In this document: in pieces, positions 52,119 to 61,272 of the stretch
Layout: every line of letters starts with the position of its first letter
Position numbering within the stretch: position 1 is the first letter of the stretch
Assembly: GCF_000013165.1 (NCBI RefSeq)
Contig: NC_007798.1
Span: 248,001 to 312,000 of the forward strand
Origin: Neorickettsia sennetsu str. Miyayama
GTDB taxonomy: Bacteria; Pseudomonadota; Alphaproteobacteria; Rickettsiales; Anaplasmataceae
Length of the DNA: 64,000 nucleotides
Direction: 5' to 3'
The notes under the pieces: generated by a model
The model's input: the letters and a program-made list of their open reading frames with translations, nothing else
Database searches by the model: none
Told to the model about the DNA's origin: nothing
Translations under genes and position numbers: made by a program

Positions 52119-53429
52119 ATGAAAAATAAAACAAGAGTATCCGAGTACTATTTACCCCTTATGAAAAATGTATCGGGTGAGGTGAAGTTGCGCTCGCACA
52201 AGTATTCCCTGCGTGCCGGCCTTGTAAAGCAGTGTGGGGCCGGTCTATATAGTTGGCTGCCTTTGGGTCTCAAGGTGCTAAGAAATATCGAGAGTGTAAT
52301 CAGGCAAGAGCTTGATTCTATGGGAATGCATGAAATGCTAATGCCCTGCATTCAGTTGGCTAAACTCTGGGAAGAGTCGGGAAGGTATTCGGACTATGGT
52401 AAGGAGCTGTTAAAGTTTAAGGATAGACATGACAACGAGCTTCTTTTTGGTCCAACAAATGAGGAAGTCATTACAGCAATAGTTAGGGATGATCTTGCTA
52501 GCTATAAGCAGCTGCCTAAGATTCTTTACCATATTCAGTGGAAGTTTAGGGATGAAATCAGGCCAAGATTTGGCCTTATGCGTGCCCGTGAGTTTCTTAT
52601 GAAGGATGCCTACAGTTTTGATGTAGATCAGCAATCTGCTAGAATTTCTTATAACAAGGTCTATCAGTCCTATTTGCGCATTTTTAAGAGACTTGGGCTC
52701 AATCCAATCCCTTGTAGAGCGAATGCTGGAGTTATAGGCGGCAGTCTGAATCACGAGTTCCATATTACTACGACTGAAGGAGGGGAGGGTAAGATTTTTT
52801 ATCCCGAGGAGATGGGAGAGCTCGTAGATGAATTTTGCAAAATTGATCCTTCAAATGAGCACGCGGTATCTGTTATGACAGAGAAATTACAGGAGCTGTT
52901 TTGTTTCACCGAGGAATGTAATAGCTCTGGTATAGGAAATGACAACAGAATCTGCACAGCGCAAGGAATAGAAGTGGGGCATATTTTCCTATTTGGGGAG
53001 AAGTATTCTGCTCCTATGCAAGCGCGCTTCTCTGGTAGAGATGGAAAAAAGAAGAATTTTTACATGGGATCCTACGGTATTGGAATTTCGAGATTACTTG
53101 CTGCTATAATCGAAGTACACTCGGATGATAAGGGCATTATTTGGCCAGAGTCGATTGCGCCATTTAAAATTGGGCTTATCAATTTGCACGGGGAATCTTG
53201 CGGTTTTGCTGAGGAGATTTTTTCCAAATTAGACAGCGTCATCTATGATGATACGGCTGATAGTCAGGGTGTGAAGTTTGCCAGGATGGATTTAATTGGG
53301 GTGCCTTTCCAAATAATTGTTGGTAAGAACGGTCCCATCCATGGAACAATTGAGCTGAAATATCGTCTTGACTCAAAAAGAGAAAGCCGCAGCCTCAACG
53401 AGCTTGTTTCACTTTTTAGCCATACGTAA
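52119..53429 (+). CDS. proS: Prolyl-tRNA synthetase, short alphaproteobacterial type
   Basis: A class II synthetase. At 436 residues it is the short form lacking the ~180-residue editing insertion of E. coli ProS. Motif 1 lies in GLKVLRNIESVIRQELDSMG, motif 2 in QWKFRDEIRPRFGLMRAREF, and motif 3 in YGIGISRLLAAI, followed by the anticodon-binding domain. It starts five bases after the cckA stop and so probably belongs to the same transcript. Loss of editing in cis is normal for this clade. Confidence 0.95.
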   Translation: MKNKTRVSEYYLPLMKNVSGEVKLRSHKYSLRAGLVKQCGAGLYSWLPLGLKVLRNIESVIRQELDSMGMHEMLMPCIQLAKLWEESGRYSDYGKELLKFKDRHDNELLFGPTNEEVITAIVRDDLASYKQLPKILYHIQWKFRDEIRPRFGLMRAREFLMKDAYSFDVDQQSARISYNKVYQSYLRIFKRLGLNPIPCRANAGVIGGSLNHEFHITTTEGGEGKIFYPEEMGELVDEFCKIDPSNEHAVSVMTEKLQELFCFTEECNSSGIGNDNRICTAQGIEVGHIFLFGEKYSAPMQARFSGRDGKKKNFYMGSYGIGISRLLAAIIEVHSDDKGIIWPESIAPFKIGLINLHGESCGFAEEIFSKLDSVIYDDTADSQGVKFARMDLIGVPFQIIVGKNGPIHGTIELKYRLDSKRESRSLNELVSLFSHT

Positions 53430-53455
53430 CAGGCATATTTGCGGGAGACAATCTT

Positions 53456-54184
53456 GTGAGTACATCTGAAAGGGAAGAAATACAGCTTTTGCAAGTGTCT
53501 GTCCGACTACTGGAGAGGCAGAATGCGCACTTAAAAAGAAGGGCTGCTACAAAAGAAATCACCTTACCGTTTCTTTTTTCAAGTATGGCCGCTGCTGTTG
53601 GTTTCTTTGTAAAAGTTGGTGTTCCGGTGATATCAAAAGACTGGTTCTCTGATAAAAATGAATTGGCAGCAAGGGTGGTAATGTATCTATTTGCCCTGTG
53701 TGTAGTATTTCCAATTCTTGGTTGCGTAATTAGCAATAGTGTAAGAAACGTAAGGGTACTGAGGGCATTAAATCTGTCAAAATATGAAGAAACAGAACCG
53801 CCACAAGAAGGAGAAGGGAATGCTGTTCAAAAGTGGTGGAAAAATTTTACAAGTCCTGACAATTTTGTTGTGAACTTGTGTTATTACTCTATTTCTCTTC
53901 TAGTTGCAGGTTTTCTTTGTTTCGTTCAATATGTTGCAGTCAGAGGAATAAGAGAGCTTTTCTCTGAGATTGATCAGCATAGAATAGAAATTATTGTCGG
54001 TATTTCGATTATTATTGGTATACTGAGTGCAACTTTGGGTATTATGTTTTCCGGTGCGCTTCAGAACCTACTTTATCATAGACCGGCAACACTTTTTCCA
54101 TCTACGTGTTTTTACGTGGAGAAAGTTAAGGGTATTGAAGCGCAAAATGATTCTCCAGCTATGCAAGAAGGGTATCGTGCATGA
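53456..54184 (+). CDS. Unknown membrane protein with four hydrophobic spans
   Basis: A 242-residue product starting at GTG 53456, 26 bases after proS. A short coiled-coil N-terminus (residues 5-30, LLQVSVRLLERQNAHLKRR) precedes four likely transmembrane helices at about 38-56, 70-95, 140-165 and 178-205. A charged loop of about 50 residues separates spans two and three, and the tail is cytoplasmic. I recognise no family or catalytic motif. It may be co-transcribed with cckA-proS. It could be lineage-specific. Confidence 0.75.
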   Translation: MSTSEREEIQLLQVSVRLLERQNAHLKRRAATKEITLPFLFSSMAAAVGFFVKVGVPVISKDWFSDKNELAARVVMYLFALCVVFPILGCVISNSVRNVRVLRALNLSKYEETEPPQEGEGNAVQKWWKNFTSPDNFVVNLCYYSISLLVAGFLCFVQYVAVRGIRELFSEIDQHRIEIIVGISIIIGILSATLGIMFSGALQNLLYHRPATLFPSTCFYVEKVKGIEAQNDSPAMQEGYRA

Positions 54185-54294
54185 AAATTTTCTATGGTCT
54201 GACTCTCTCCAGATGTTGCATATGTTGTCCCTTGTTTTTAATATATGGGAGTGACCTTTCCTGTTGTCTTTCTGAGTGATTCTAGGACTTCCCG

Positions 54295-56898
54295 ATGTCA
54301 GAGAAGCTTGTATATCATTTTTCCCCTTCTAATGCGGATGGGGATGCCTTGATGTTGGATGTGCTCGGTGGCAAGGGTGCGAATCTTGCGCAGATGTGCA
54401 ACATGGGGTTACCAGTGCCGCCAGGATTTACAATTTCCTCGAGTGCTTGTGAGCTTTATCATCGTGATAAAGATCTTTTCCGCAAGATTTTAGAAAAGGA
54501 AATACAAAAATCCTTGCAAGTGCTTGAGGCTGTCACCGGTAAGGTATTTGGATCAAAAGTGAGACCACTATTGGTTTCGGTGCGTTCAGGTAGCAAGTTT
54601 TCTATGCCGGGGATGCTTGATACCATTCTTAATGTAGGGCTAAACGATGAGATCATCGCTTCTTGTAGTAGCAGGTTTATTCTTGACAGCTATAGAAGAC
54701 TCATTCAGATGTATGGGGATGTGGTTCTAAAAGTAGAATCCTACCATTTTGAAGAGGTGCTGTACAATTACAAGAACTCCAAGGGTATCCTGCGTGATCA
54801 TGATCTCAGCATTAGCGACTTGCATGAGCTAATCGAGGCTTTTCGCGAAGTTGTCAAGCGGAATTCTCACGCTTCTTTACCAGAGGATGTTTATGTACAG
54901 GTCATGGCTTGCATAGAGGCTGTTTTTCAGTCCTGGGGAAACGAGCGTGCAAAAACGTACAGAAAAATTCATGATATTCCAGAGAGTGTAGGTACTGCAG
55001 TTAATATACAGAGTATGGTCTTTGGGAATTTCAATGAGCGTTCTGGTTCTGGTGTTTTATTCACAAGGAATCCTTCCAATGGCCACAAAACGATGTTCGG
55101 TGAGTACATGAAATGTGTGCAAGGAGAAGATATTGTTTCTGGTGTGAGAACGCCTCAACCTATTGGCGAACTGAAGTCTGAGAATCCAAGATTGTATGAA
55201 CAGATTGAATCGGTTTGTCAAAGTTTGGAAAAGCACTATAGGGACGTGCAAGATATTGAATTTACTATCGAGGATGACGCGTTGTATATACTCCAGACGA
55301 GGAGTGCAAAGCGTTCAGTAGAAGCGGCGATAAGGGTTGCTGTCGATATGGTAAAGGAGGGATTGATAACAAAAGAAGAAGCTGTTCTCAGAATCAGACC
55401 AAAGTCGCTGGAAAGCTTGCTTCATCCTAGAATTGACGATGAAGCAAACCATCAAATAATAGGTAGTGGTTTGCCCGCATCACCAGGCGCTGCTTCTGGA
55501 AAAATAATTTTCTCCACTGAGGAGGCAGTAAAGCGAGCTCAAGGTGGTGAGAAGGTGATTCTTGTCAAAAGCGAGACTAGTCCAGAGGATATAGCGGGTA
55601 TGCATGCTGCAGTTGCAATTCTTACGACGAGAGGTGGTATGACTTCGCATGCAGCTGTTGTGGCAAGAGGTATGGGCAAACCTTGTGTTTGCGCTCTTTC
55701 TGGTGGAAGCATTGACCAATATTCTCAGGTCCTGCGTATTACACCTGATGTCACTTTGAACAAAGGAGATGAAATTACAATTGATGGGACGAGTGGTAAT
55801 GTCATTTTAGGAAACGCAAGTACTTCTGAGTTCAGTTTTTCCGATGAATTTAGCACTTTCATGACTTGGGTCGATGAATTTAGGCAAATATCTGTGAGGG
55901 CAAATGCTGAAACGAAAGAAGATGTAGAAGTGGCGTTAAGATTTGGGGCGGATGGAATAGGTCTCTGCAGAACTGAACATATGTTTTTCTCAGAAGATAG
56001 AATTCATATAGTCCGGGATATGATAGTTGCAGAAGATCTACGGCAGAGAAGTATAGCCCTAAAAAAGTTGCTTCCTATCCAGCAAGGCTGTTTTGCAGCG
56101 ATCTTTCGTGAAATGCAGGGTAGGTGTGTCACAGTGAGATTACTTGATCCACCATTACATGAATTTTTACCAGCTGATGAGGCAAGCTTAGAGAGTTTTA
56201 GGAAGCATTCTGCACTTGAAGACTCTTTCATACAAAGGAGGATAAAGGTGCTTAAAGAAGAGAATCCGATGCTGGGGCATCGTGGTTGTAGAATAGCGAT
56301 ATCGCATCCTGAAATATATGAGATGCAGCTTCATGCGATTTTTGGAGCGGCACAAGAAGTGGGTGACGTAAAACTAGAGGTTATGATTCCGTTTATCATG
56401 AACGCAGATGAGCTGTGTGCAATAAAACAGCTTGTCACATCGGTTGCGCAAGGGTACTCGGTTGATTATTTATTAGGTAACATGATCGAATTACCTTCTG
56501 CTGCAATTCTTGCTGACAGAATAGCTGAAAGTTCAGACTTTTTTAGTTTTGGGACTAATGATCTCACCCAAACGACTCTGGGTATTTCAAGAGATGATTG
56601 TGGAATGTTCATGAATATTTATAAGGAGAAGGGTTTGTTCAGGGAGGATCCATTTATCTCTATTCAAGTTGAAAGTGTTGGTTTTTTGATCAAGGAAGCT
56701 ATCAAAAAAGGTAGAAGTGCAAACAAAGCACTGAAAATAGGTATCTGTGGTGAACATGGTGGTGACCCATACTCTGTAGAGTTTTTTGCATCTTCGGGTG
56801 TGGACTATGTTTCTTGTTCGCCGTACAGGGTGCCGATTGCGAAAGTCGCAGCTGCACAGCATTCCATTAAGATGAAGCAAAACAACGAGACTCTTTAG
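54295..56898 (+). CDS. ppdK: Pyruvate, phosphate dikinase
   Basis: Interconverts pyruvate + ATP + Pi and PEP + AMP + PPi; in an organism living on amino acids it would supply PEP for gluconeogenesis. The 867-residue enzyme has the N-terminal ATP-grasp domain (LGGKGANLAQM, VRSGSKFSMPGMLDTILNVG) and the phosphohistidine swivel domain with GGMTSHAAVVARGMGKPCV, including the Thr targeted by the DUF299 regulator. The TIM-barrel PEP/pyruvate domain (CRTEHMFF, MIPFIM, GTNDLTQTTLG, CGEHGGDP) follows. The matching regulator is encoded at 19.0-19.8 kb. A weak hairpin with seven Ts follows the gene. Confidence 0.96.
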   Translation: MSEKLVYHFSPSNADGDALMLDVLGGKGANLAQMCNMGLPVPPGFTISSSACELYHRDKDLFRKILEKEIQKSLQVLEAVTGKVFGSKVRPLLVSVRSGSKFSMPGMLDTILNVGLNDEIIASCSSRFILDSYRRLIQMYGDVVLKVESYHFEEVLYNYKNSKGILRDHDLSISDLHELIEAFREVVKRNSHASLPEDVYVQVMACIEAVFQSWGNERAKTYRKIHDIPESVGTAVNIQSMVFGNFNERSGSGVLFTRNPSNGHKTMFGEYMKCVQGEDIVSGVRTPQPIGELKSENPRLYEQIESVCQSLEKHYRDVQDIEFTIEDDALYILQTRSAKRSVEAAIRVAVDMVKEGLITKEEAVLRIRPKSLESLLHPRIDDEANHQIIGSGLPASPGAASGKIIFSTEEAVKRAQGGEKVILVKSETSPEDIAGMHAAVAILTTRGGMTSHAAVVARGMGKPCVCALSGGSIDQYSQVLRITPDVTLNKGDEITIDGTSGNVILGNASTSEFSFSDEFSTFMTWVDEFRQISVRANAETKEDVEVALRFGADGIGLCRTEHMFFSEDRIHIVRDMIVAEDLRQRSIALKKLLPIQQGCFAAIFREMQGRCVTVRLLDPPLHEFLPADEASLESFRKHSALEDSFIQRRIKVLKEENPMLGHRGCRIAISHPEIYEMQLHAIFGAAQEVGDVKLEVMIPFIMNADELCAIKQLVTSVAQGYSVDYLLGNMIELPSAAILADRIAESSDFFSFGTNDLTQTTLGISRDDCGMFMNIYKEKGLFREDPFISIQVESVGFLIKEAIKKGRSANKALKIGICGEHGGDPYSVEFFASSGVDYVSCSPYRVPIAKVAAAQHSIKMKQNNETL

Positions 56899-56910
56899 TT
56901 GAGTCTTACG

Positions 56911-56928
56911 GAAGCAGGGGCTTTTTTT
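56911..56928 (+). terminator. Rho-independent-like terminator of ppdK
   Basis: GAAGC-AGGG-GCTTT plus a run of seven Ts begins 12 bases after the ppdK stop. The stem is short (five pairs, one G-T), but the T-tract and position fit a terminator. Confidence 0.5.
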
Positions 56929-57091
56929 CAAGCTTGCCAATTATCACGGCTAGTACATGAGAGAAGGAAATCTGACCCAAGTTGCCTGTTTCTTGATCTG
57001 TACTCTCGTTTCTCGCAGTGTGGTTCGGCTGTGGGCATCATTGCCTGCTCAGCGTTGATTTTTCAGTATATGTCTTCTTTATCTGAAATAC

Positions 57092-57652
57092 CTATGGATA
57101 CAGCCTAGAGATTTTCCACTTTCCGTCTGATTGGAGAAGATATAGGTATCTTTTGTTCAATCTGTGTTTGCCAGCAAGGAAAAACTCCATAGCGTATGGC
57201 TTCAACCGGAATCCCACCCAGTGTTTTGGTCGTCCTATTGGGTCGCTGGAATTTTCTAGCTTTTTCACCGCATTAAGGAAAAGTGTTTCGTCTGTTAATT
57301 CTTGAGATTGCTTGGAAATTGTGGTGACAGCTCTGCTACTTCGTGGGCGAAAGGCAAAGCTTGTGTCTGCTTCCTTTTCATCTACGAGGAAAACATTCCC
57401 ACGTCCGATAACCTGTCTTTCGTTCCAGTAAAATACGATTGCTGCTCTTGGATTATCGAACAAGTTTTTACCTTTGGTACTATTCATATTGGTGTAGAAT
57501 GTAAATCCATCTGCAGTAACATCCTTCACTAAAATTGTCCTCGCATAGGGAATATTATCCCTCGTACATGTTGCAAGCACAGCAGCAGTTCTGTCGTAAG
57601 CATCAGCCTCCTTTTGCCATAGCAAAAACTGTGCAATTGGATCCGTATCCAT
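57092..57652 (-). CDS. pdxH: Pyridoxamine 5'-phosphate oxidase
   Basis: An FMN enzyme that oxidises pyridoxine/pyridoxamine phosphate to pyridoxal phosphate, completing the pathway begun by PdxJ in this window. The 186-residue protein has PYARTILVKDVTADGFTFYTN near the N-terminus, SRAVTTISKQSQ, and the C-terminal PKHWVGFRLKPYAMEFF and WKISRLYP with the conserved Arg-Leu-x-Pro end. It lacks the N-terminal ~20-30 residues of the E. coli enzyme. It converges on ppdK. Confidence 0.95.
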   Translation of the reverse strand: MDTDPIAQFLLWQKEADAYDRTAAVLATCTRDNIPYARTILVKDVTADGFTFYTNMNSTKGKNLFDNPRAAIVFYWNERQVIGRGNVFLVDEKEADTSFAFRPRSSRAVTTISKQSQELTDETLFLNAVKKLENSSDPIGRPKHWVGFRLKPYAMEFFLAGKHRLNKRYLYLLQSDGKWKISRLYP

Positions 57653-58112
57653 TCAAAAGCCTACCAGGTTCACTATACATTAATCATGATGCAGGAATCA
57701 TACATTACTTTTTTATGCAAGGAAATTTTCATAAAAAAAAGAAGTTGCAAAGCTTATTAAGCCACTTATGTATGTCGTGTTTATAGTAAAAGGATGATTT
57801 TTCTCGGAAGGTTTACGGATTAAATCAAGGGCTGTACGATACTGTACCCTTTTATCCAGACCGCAAAGATATATGAATAAGGTATAGCTATATTAGATAA
57901 GCCAAATCATACCGTTGCCATTTTTTGCAAGGTGCCGTGATCTGTTTCTGTATATATGGTGGGCAATTCAATCTATGTGACATAACCACTCTGTGCTGCG
58001 CGGCTCAGATTTATATTTTTGATACATACAAATATATATAATCTATTCTAGATTTAGCCTTTTTTTAAGTTCCTTATCGTAGCCTTGATCTTGCAGTTAA
58101 AGTTGTCAGTTT
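57653..58112 (+). other. AT-rich gene-free region
   Basis: These 460 bases hold no frame I can support. A 24-codon opening near 57692 encodes a Lys-rich peptide without a ribosome-binding site. The segment just before 58113 is very AT-rich with a TATAAT near 58038, probably the promoter region of the unknown downstream gene. Confidence 0.4.
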
Positions 58113-58853
58113 ATGTCGCGTGTCTTTAATGAAGGGGAGAAGGGCAAGATTGTTCAATTTCTGAGCCATCCAAACTTGTTACAACTTTTTAGTGACTATG
58201 TTTTCATTAAGTGTGATGTGGTTGAGAGGTTAGCGATTGAAGAGAATGATGAGAATATAAACGCGATTTTTCTTCTTCTTTTTGCAGGTATTTTTATAAA
58301 GCAAAGAGATGATATTAGTGATGTTTTCTCTGCGGTAGTGCTGAATTATTCAGGGCCTGAGGATGCAGGATTCTTTGTGGGGAAGGAAAAATATCTTTTG
58401 AAGGGTCTCCTTAAGCTTGTTGCCGAAGAATTTTTTTTTCCTAGTGTGGGTACGGTTCCGCATGAAAAAGTTCGTAGTTTTGCTGAGTTGTTTAGCGTTG
58501 TCTTAAGAGATGATTCGACAAGCACTGATTTGCCTAACGATAAAGAAGCTACTGTGCAGATCTGTTTTAAGGTATTAATGCAACTGTCAAGATATCAAGA
58601 TGCTATCGATACAGATGAAGGATTCGATCCTACTGGTACGTTACATAACCTGGCTAATCTGTATGATGCTATTAGCGAAGGATCCATATCTTTACAGGAG
58701 TTCTACCTGTGTTACGAGAACGGCATGTTAAGTCCCTTGCATAGTTCTGCATTGCTCAGCAGAATAACAAACTTTTTACACAGAATCCCTGGTTTAAAGC
58801 TGTTTGTACATGGTGTCAGATATTTTACTAACTGGATTAAGAATATTTGGTAA
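58113..58853 (+). CDS. Unknown 246-residue helical protein
   Basis: No family recognised. The sequence is predicted by eye to be mostly helical, with hydrophobic stretches in the first third (NINAIFLLLFAGIFI around 50-64) but no clear membrane span or signal peptide. An Asp/Thr-rich middle and a basic aromatic C-terminus (LKLFVHGVRYFTNWIKNIW) follow. It stands alone with its own AT-rich promoter region between pdxH and dusB. Standalone position, unique sequence and basic tail would suit a lineage-specific protein or effector; this is inference. Confidence 0.75.
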   Translation: MSRVFNEGEKGKIVQFLSHPNLLQLFSDYVFIKCDVVERLAIEENDENINAIFLLLFAGIFIKQRDDISDVFSAVVLNYSGPEDAGFFVGKEKYLLKGLLKLVAEEFFFPSVGTVPHEKVRSFAELFSVVLRDDSTSTDLPNDKEATVQICFKVLMQLSRYQDAIDTDEGFDPTGTLHNLANLYDAISEGSISLQEFYLCYENGMLSPLHSSALLSRITNFLHRIPGLKLFVHGVRYFTNWIKNIW

Positions 58854-58865
58854 TTTTCTTTGCTC

Positions 58866-58881
58866 TTCATCTAGTGATGAA
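58866..58881. terminator. Perfect hairpin between convergent genes
   Basis: TTCATC-TAGT-GATGAA lies 13 bases after the stop of the unknown helical protein and faces dusB. It is a tight stem without a T-tract and may act as a bidirectional transcript end. Confidence 0.35.
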
Positions 58882-58961
58882 CAAAAGGGATGATGCGAGC
58901 CTGCTGAGTACAGTTGTCCTTCTTCACTAGGGTCACAGATATTTTTTTGAGGTACAAGAAG

Positions 58962-59957
58962 TTATTGTTGTGGTAGTTTGGTAGTACAACAAGCTGAATG
59001 AAAGAACTCTTCCACTCTTTCGAGAAGTTTTTCTACGCATGTTTCTTGGCATATTTGTTGTCGGAATTCAGCGGAGTTTTTATAATTCGCGCTGTACCAG
59101 AGAATGTGCTTTCTTGCGATTCCTATACCCATTTCGGTGCCATAGTGAGAGAATATTGAACTAATATGTTGCAGTATTATCGGAAGTTTTTCCTGTGGTG
59201 TAGGTTCTTGTAATTTTTTGCCCGTCCTGAGAAAGTGCAACATATTTCTTATAGACCAAGGTTTTCCATAGGCTCCACGACCGATCATGATACCGTCAGC
59301 ACCAGACTCTACTAAGGCTCTTTCAGCATCTTCGTACGTTTTAATATCACCGTTTGCTATTACTGGGATCTTAACGGTATTTTTTACTGTCCGGATAAAT
59401 TGCCAATCTGACTTTCCTTTATACATTTGTGCTCGTGTTCGTCCGTGTATAGTGATCATCTTTATTCCAAGATCCTCCGCAATTTTTGCTAATTTCGGAG
59501 CGTTCCTGTGATTTTCATCCCAACCAGTGCGCATTTTTAGCGTTACTGGTATTTTAACTGCCTTTACTGTTGCTTCGAGGATTTTTGCTGCGTGACATTC
59601 GTCTTTCATCAGGTAGGAACCAGCATATCCGTTGACTACTTTCTTAACAGGGCACCCGAAATTAATATCAATGATTTTAGCGCCCATATCTTCATTTATT
59701 TTTGCTGCTTCTGCCATTACGTCTGGCTCGAACCCGGCTAATTGGATAGCAGTGATATCTTCTCTAGGAGACAAAGAAACTTTTTTCATTGTATCTTTTG
59801 TTTTCAGAATCATAGCTCTGCTTGCTATCATCTCGGAAACCACAAGTCCCGCGCCAAAACTTTTTACAAGATCCCTGTAAGGCATATCAGTTACCCCAGA
59901 CATGGGTGCTAAAATTACGTTGTCAATGCTTATGTTATTGGCCAGGTTGAGTTTCAT
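58962..59957 (-). CDS. dusB: tRNA-dihydrouridine synthase B
   Basis: An FMN enzyme that reduces uridine to dihydrouridine in tRNA D-loops. The 331-residue protein starts [20 protein letters not shown], has the catalytic Cys in [22 protein letters not shown], the [18 protein letters not shown] segment, and [16 protein letters not shown], all typical for DusB. The C-terminal helical domain is present. A start-less open frame from the surE side overlaps its first codons. Confidence 0.94.
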   Translation of the reverse strand: MKLNLANNISIDNVILAPMSGVTDMPYRDLVKSFGAGLVVSEMIASRAMILKTKDTMKKVSLSPREDITAIQLAGFEPDVMAEAAKINEDMGAKIIDINFGCPVKKVVNGYAGSYLMKDECHAAKILEATVKAVKIPVTLKMRTGWDENHRNAPKLAKIAEDLGIKMITIHGRTRAQMYKGKSDWQFIRTVKNTVKIPVIANGDIKTYEDAERALVESGADGIMIGRGAYGKPWSIRNMLHFLRTGKKLQEPTPQEKLPIILQHISSIFSHYGTEMGIGIARKHILWYSANYKNSAEFRQQICQETCVEKLLERVEEFFHSACCTTKLPQQ

Positions 59958-60138
59958 TGTTCTTTAGAATGATAAAATTCACAAAGTCACTAGTTAATTG
60001 TTTACAGTCGTCTAGGTTATTCTCTTTTAGGATTTCAACTCGCTCTTCTATACCAAAGACGTTGTTCCGGCGTAAATACGCGAAAATACAATAAAGACTT
60101 CGAATACTTTTTTTACTTTTGAGTATTCTGAATGTTCT
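59935..60138 (-). other. 67-codon open frame without a start codon between surE and dusB
   Basis: On the minus strand a frame runs from just after a TAA (60139-60141) to TAA at 59935, overlapping the dusB start. Its translation is protein-like, with a basic start, LYCIFAYLRRNN and VEILKENNLDDCKQLTSDF, but has no ATG, GTG or TTG before the last third. It is in the same frame as surE, from which it is separated by three stops. It could be a gene remnant, a gene using a rare start, or chance. Confidence 0.25.
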
Positions 60139-60165
60139 TTATTGCATTTATCTACATGAAAAGTA

Positions 60166-60930
60166 CTACACAAGGCTAAATGAGCTATCGAGAAATTTCA
60201 GTGCCGCGTAGTGTGTGAGGTCACAACCGACCGGGGTTACTGTTACATAGCCACTTCTAAGAAATTCGCAAAACTGCGGAGAAGATGTTCCTTCGATCGT
60301 AATATATTTTTCATTGTCTTCTTCATGTGGCCTAGCTCTAATTGCGGATTTTCTCTTGTTTGGGATGTCGGTGTTACCATACTGCGGCACGTGTTTCACT
60401 CCTATAACTTGGCATTCAGGGATGTTTATGTTCAGTACGCAATTTTTCAGGATGTCAACTTTTTCAAGCATTGAAAGTATGTATTTTTTTATGTGAGGGC
60501 TATCTATGTTCCAGGTTATAGTATGGGGACTCGAAGAATAAAACTGGCTAAAAGCAAATGAAACTGTTCCAGATAGCATGCCTTGCATGGCCGCGGCTAT
60601 CGTTCCTGAGTATATAGTGTCTATTCCCAAGTTTGCACCAATATTTACACCGGAGAATACCACATCCGGTACACCATTTTTCGTAAGTCTAGAATCATGG
60701 AAAGCTGTTATAACACAATCTGCCGGGGTTCCATCAACTGAGAATACGTTTTCAGCAATTTCTTCGATTCTCAGTTTTTTATCCAGACTTACAGCATGAC
60801 TAGATGCAGTCCTATTTGTTTTAGGTGCGACCGTGATAGCTTCCAGGAAGCCAATGCTTAGGACAAATTCCCTGAGCAGTGTCAGTCCCGGTGAGTCAAA
60901 TCCATCGTCATTTGTTATAAGTGCACGCAT
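60166..60930 (-). CDS. surE: 5'/3'-nucleotidase SurE
   Basis: A metal-dependent nucleoside 5'/3'-monophosphate phosphatase. The 254-residue protein starts MRALITNDDGFDSPGL with the two metal-binding Asp residues, followed by VAPKTNRTASSHAVS, VDGTPADCV and SGVNIGANLGIDTIYSGTIAAA, the SurE signatures. Length is normal. A 53-codon coiled-coil-like frame overlaps its start by 16 bases. Confidence 0.95.
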   Translation of the reverse strand: MRALITNDDGFDSPGLTLLREFVLSIGFLEAITVAPKTNRTASSHAVSLDKKLRIEEIAENVFSVDGTPADCVITAFHDSRLTKNGVPDVVFSGVNIGANLGIDTIYSGTIAAAMQGMLSGTVSFAFSQFYSSSPHTITWNIDSPHIKKYILSMLEKVDILKNCVLNINIPECQVIGVKHVPQYGNTDIPNKRKSAIRARPHEEDNEKYITIEGTSSPQFCEFLRSGYVTVTPVGCDLTHYAALKFLDSSFSLV

Positions 60931-61076
60931 TCTACTAATTCCAGTCGCTCCGTGTGATTCATAAGTGTATACAATTGTGTTAGTTCGGCAAATAGGTCTT
61001 CCATCTTCACAGCCAACTTTTGCTGATCTTCCAATATAACTGTCTTTGTGAGTGAAATCTCAGTTGTATAATTCAA
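60915..61076 (-). CDS. Possible 53-residue coiled-coil protein upstream of surE
   Basis: From TTG 61076 a frame of 53 codons ends at TAA 60915, overlapping the surE start by 16 bases. The product is short and amphipathic, with a regular pattern of Leu/Ile/Val/Met among Glu, Lys and Gln (VILEDQQKLAVKMEDLFAEL around residues 13-32), as in small coiled-coil proteins. AAAAG precedes the TTG. Overlap with surE would couple their translation. No family is assigned. Confidence 0.4.
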   Translation of the reverse strand: MNYTTEISLTKTVILEDQQKLAVKMEDLFAELTQLYTLMNHTERLELVECVHL

Positions 61077-61272
61077 CTTTTAGCTAATACCTGTGGATTA
61101 GTAAATGCTATGAGTTCTTGATCTCTTTGCACAACATTGTGGTTTTTGTGTAGGTGTTGATAGTTTTATTCACTTAATGTTTAGAAACACCATTTGTAAA
61201 TGAGGTAATGGATTTCCTCCGTTGCCTGGACTACAATTCGGGTTTGGTCTTTGTGTCTTTTGCACGTGGTTT

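Noticed and set aside
56899-57108. 69-codon TTG frame directly after ppdK
   Set aside because: It runs through the ppdK terminator and into the end of pdxH; a gene there is unlikely.
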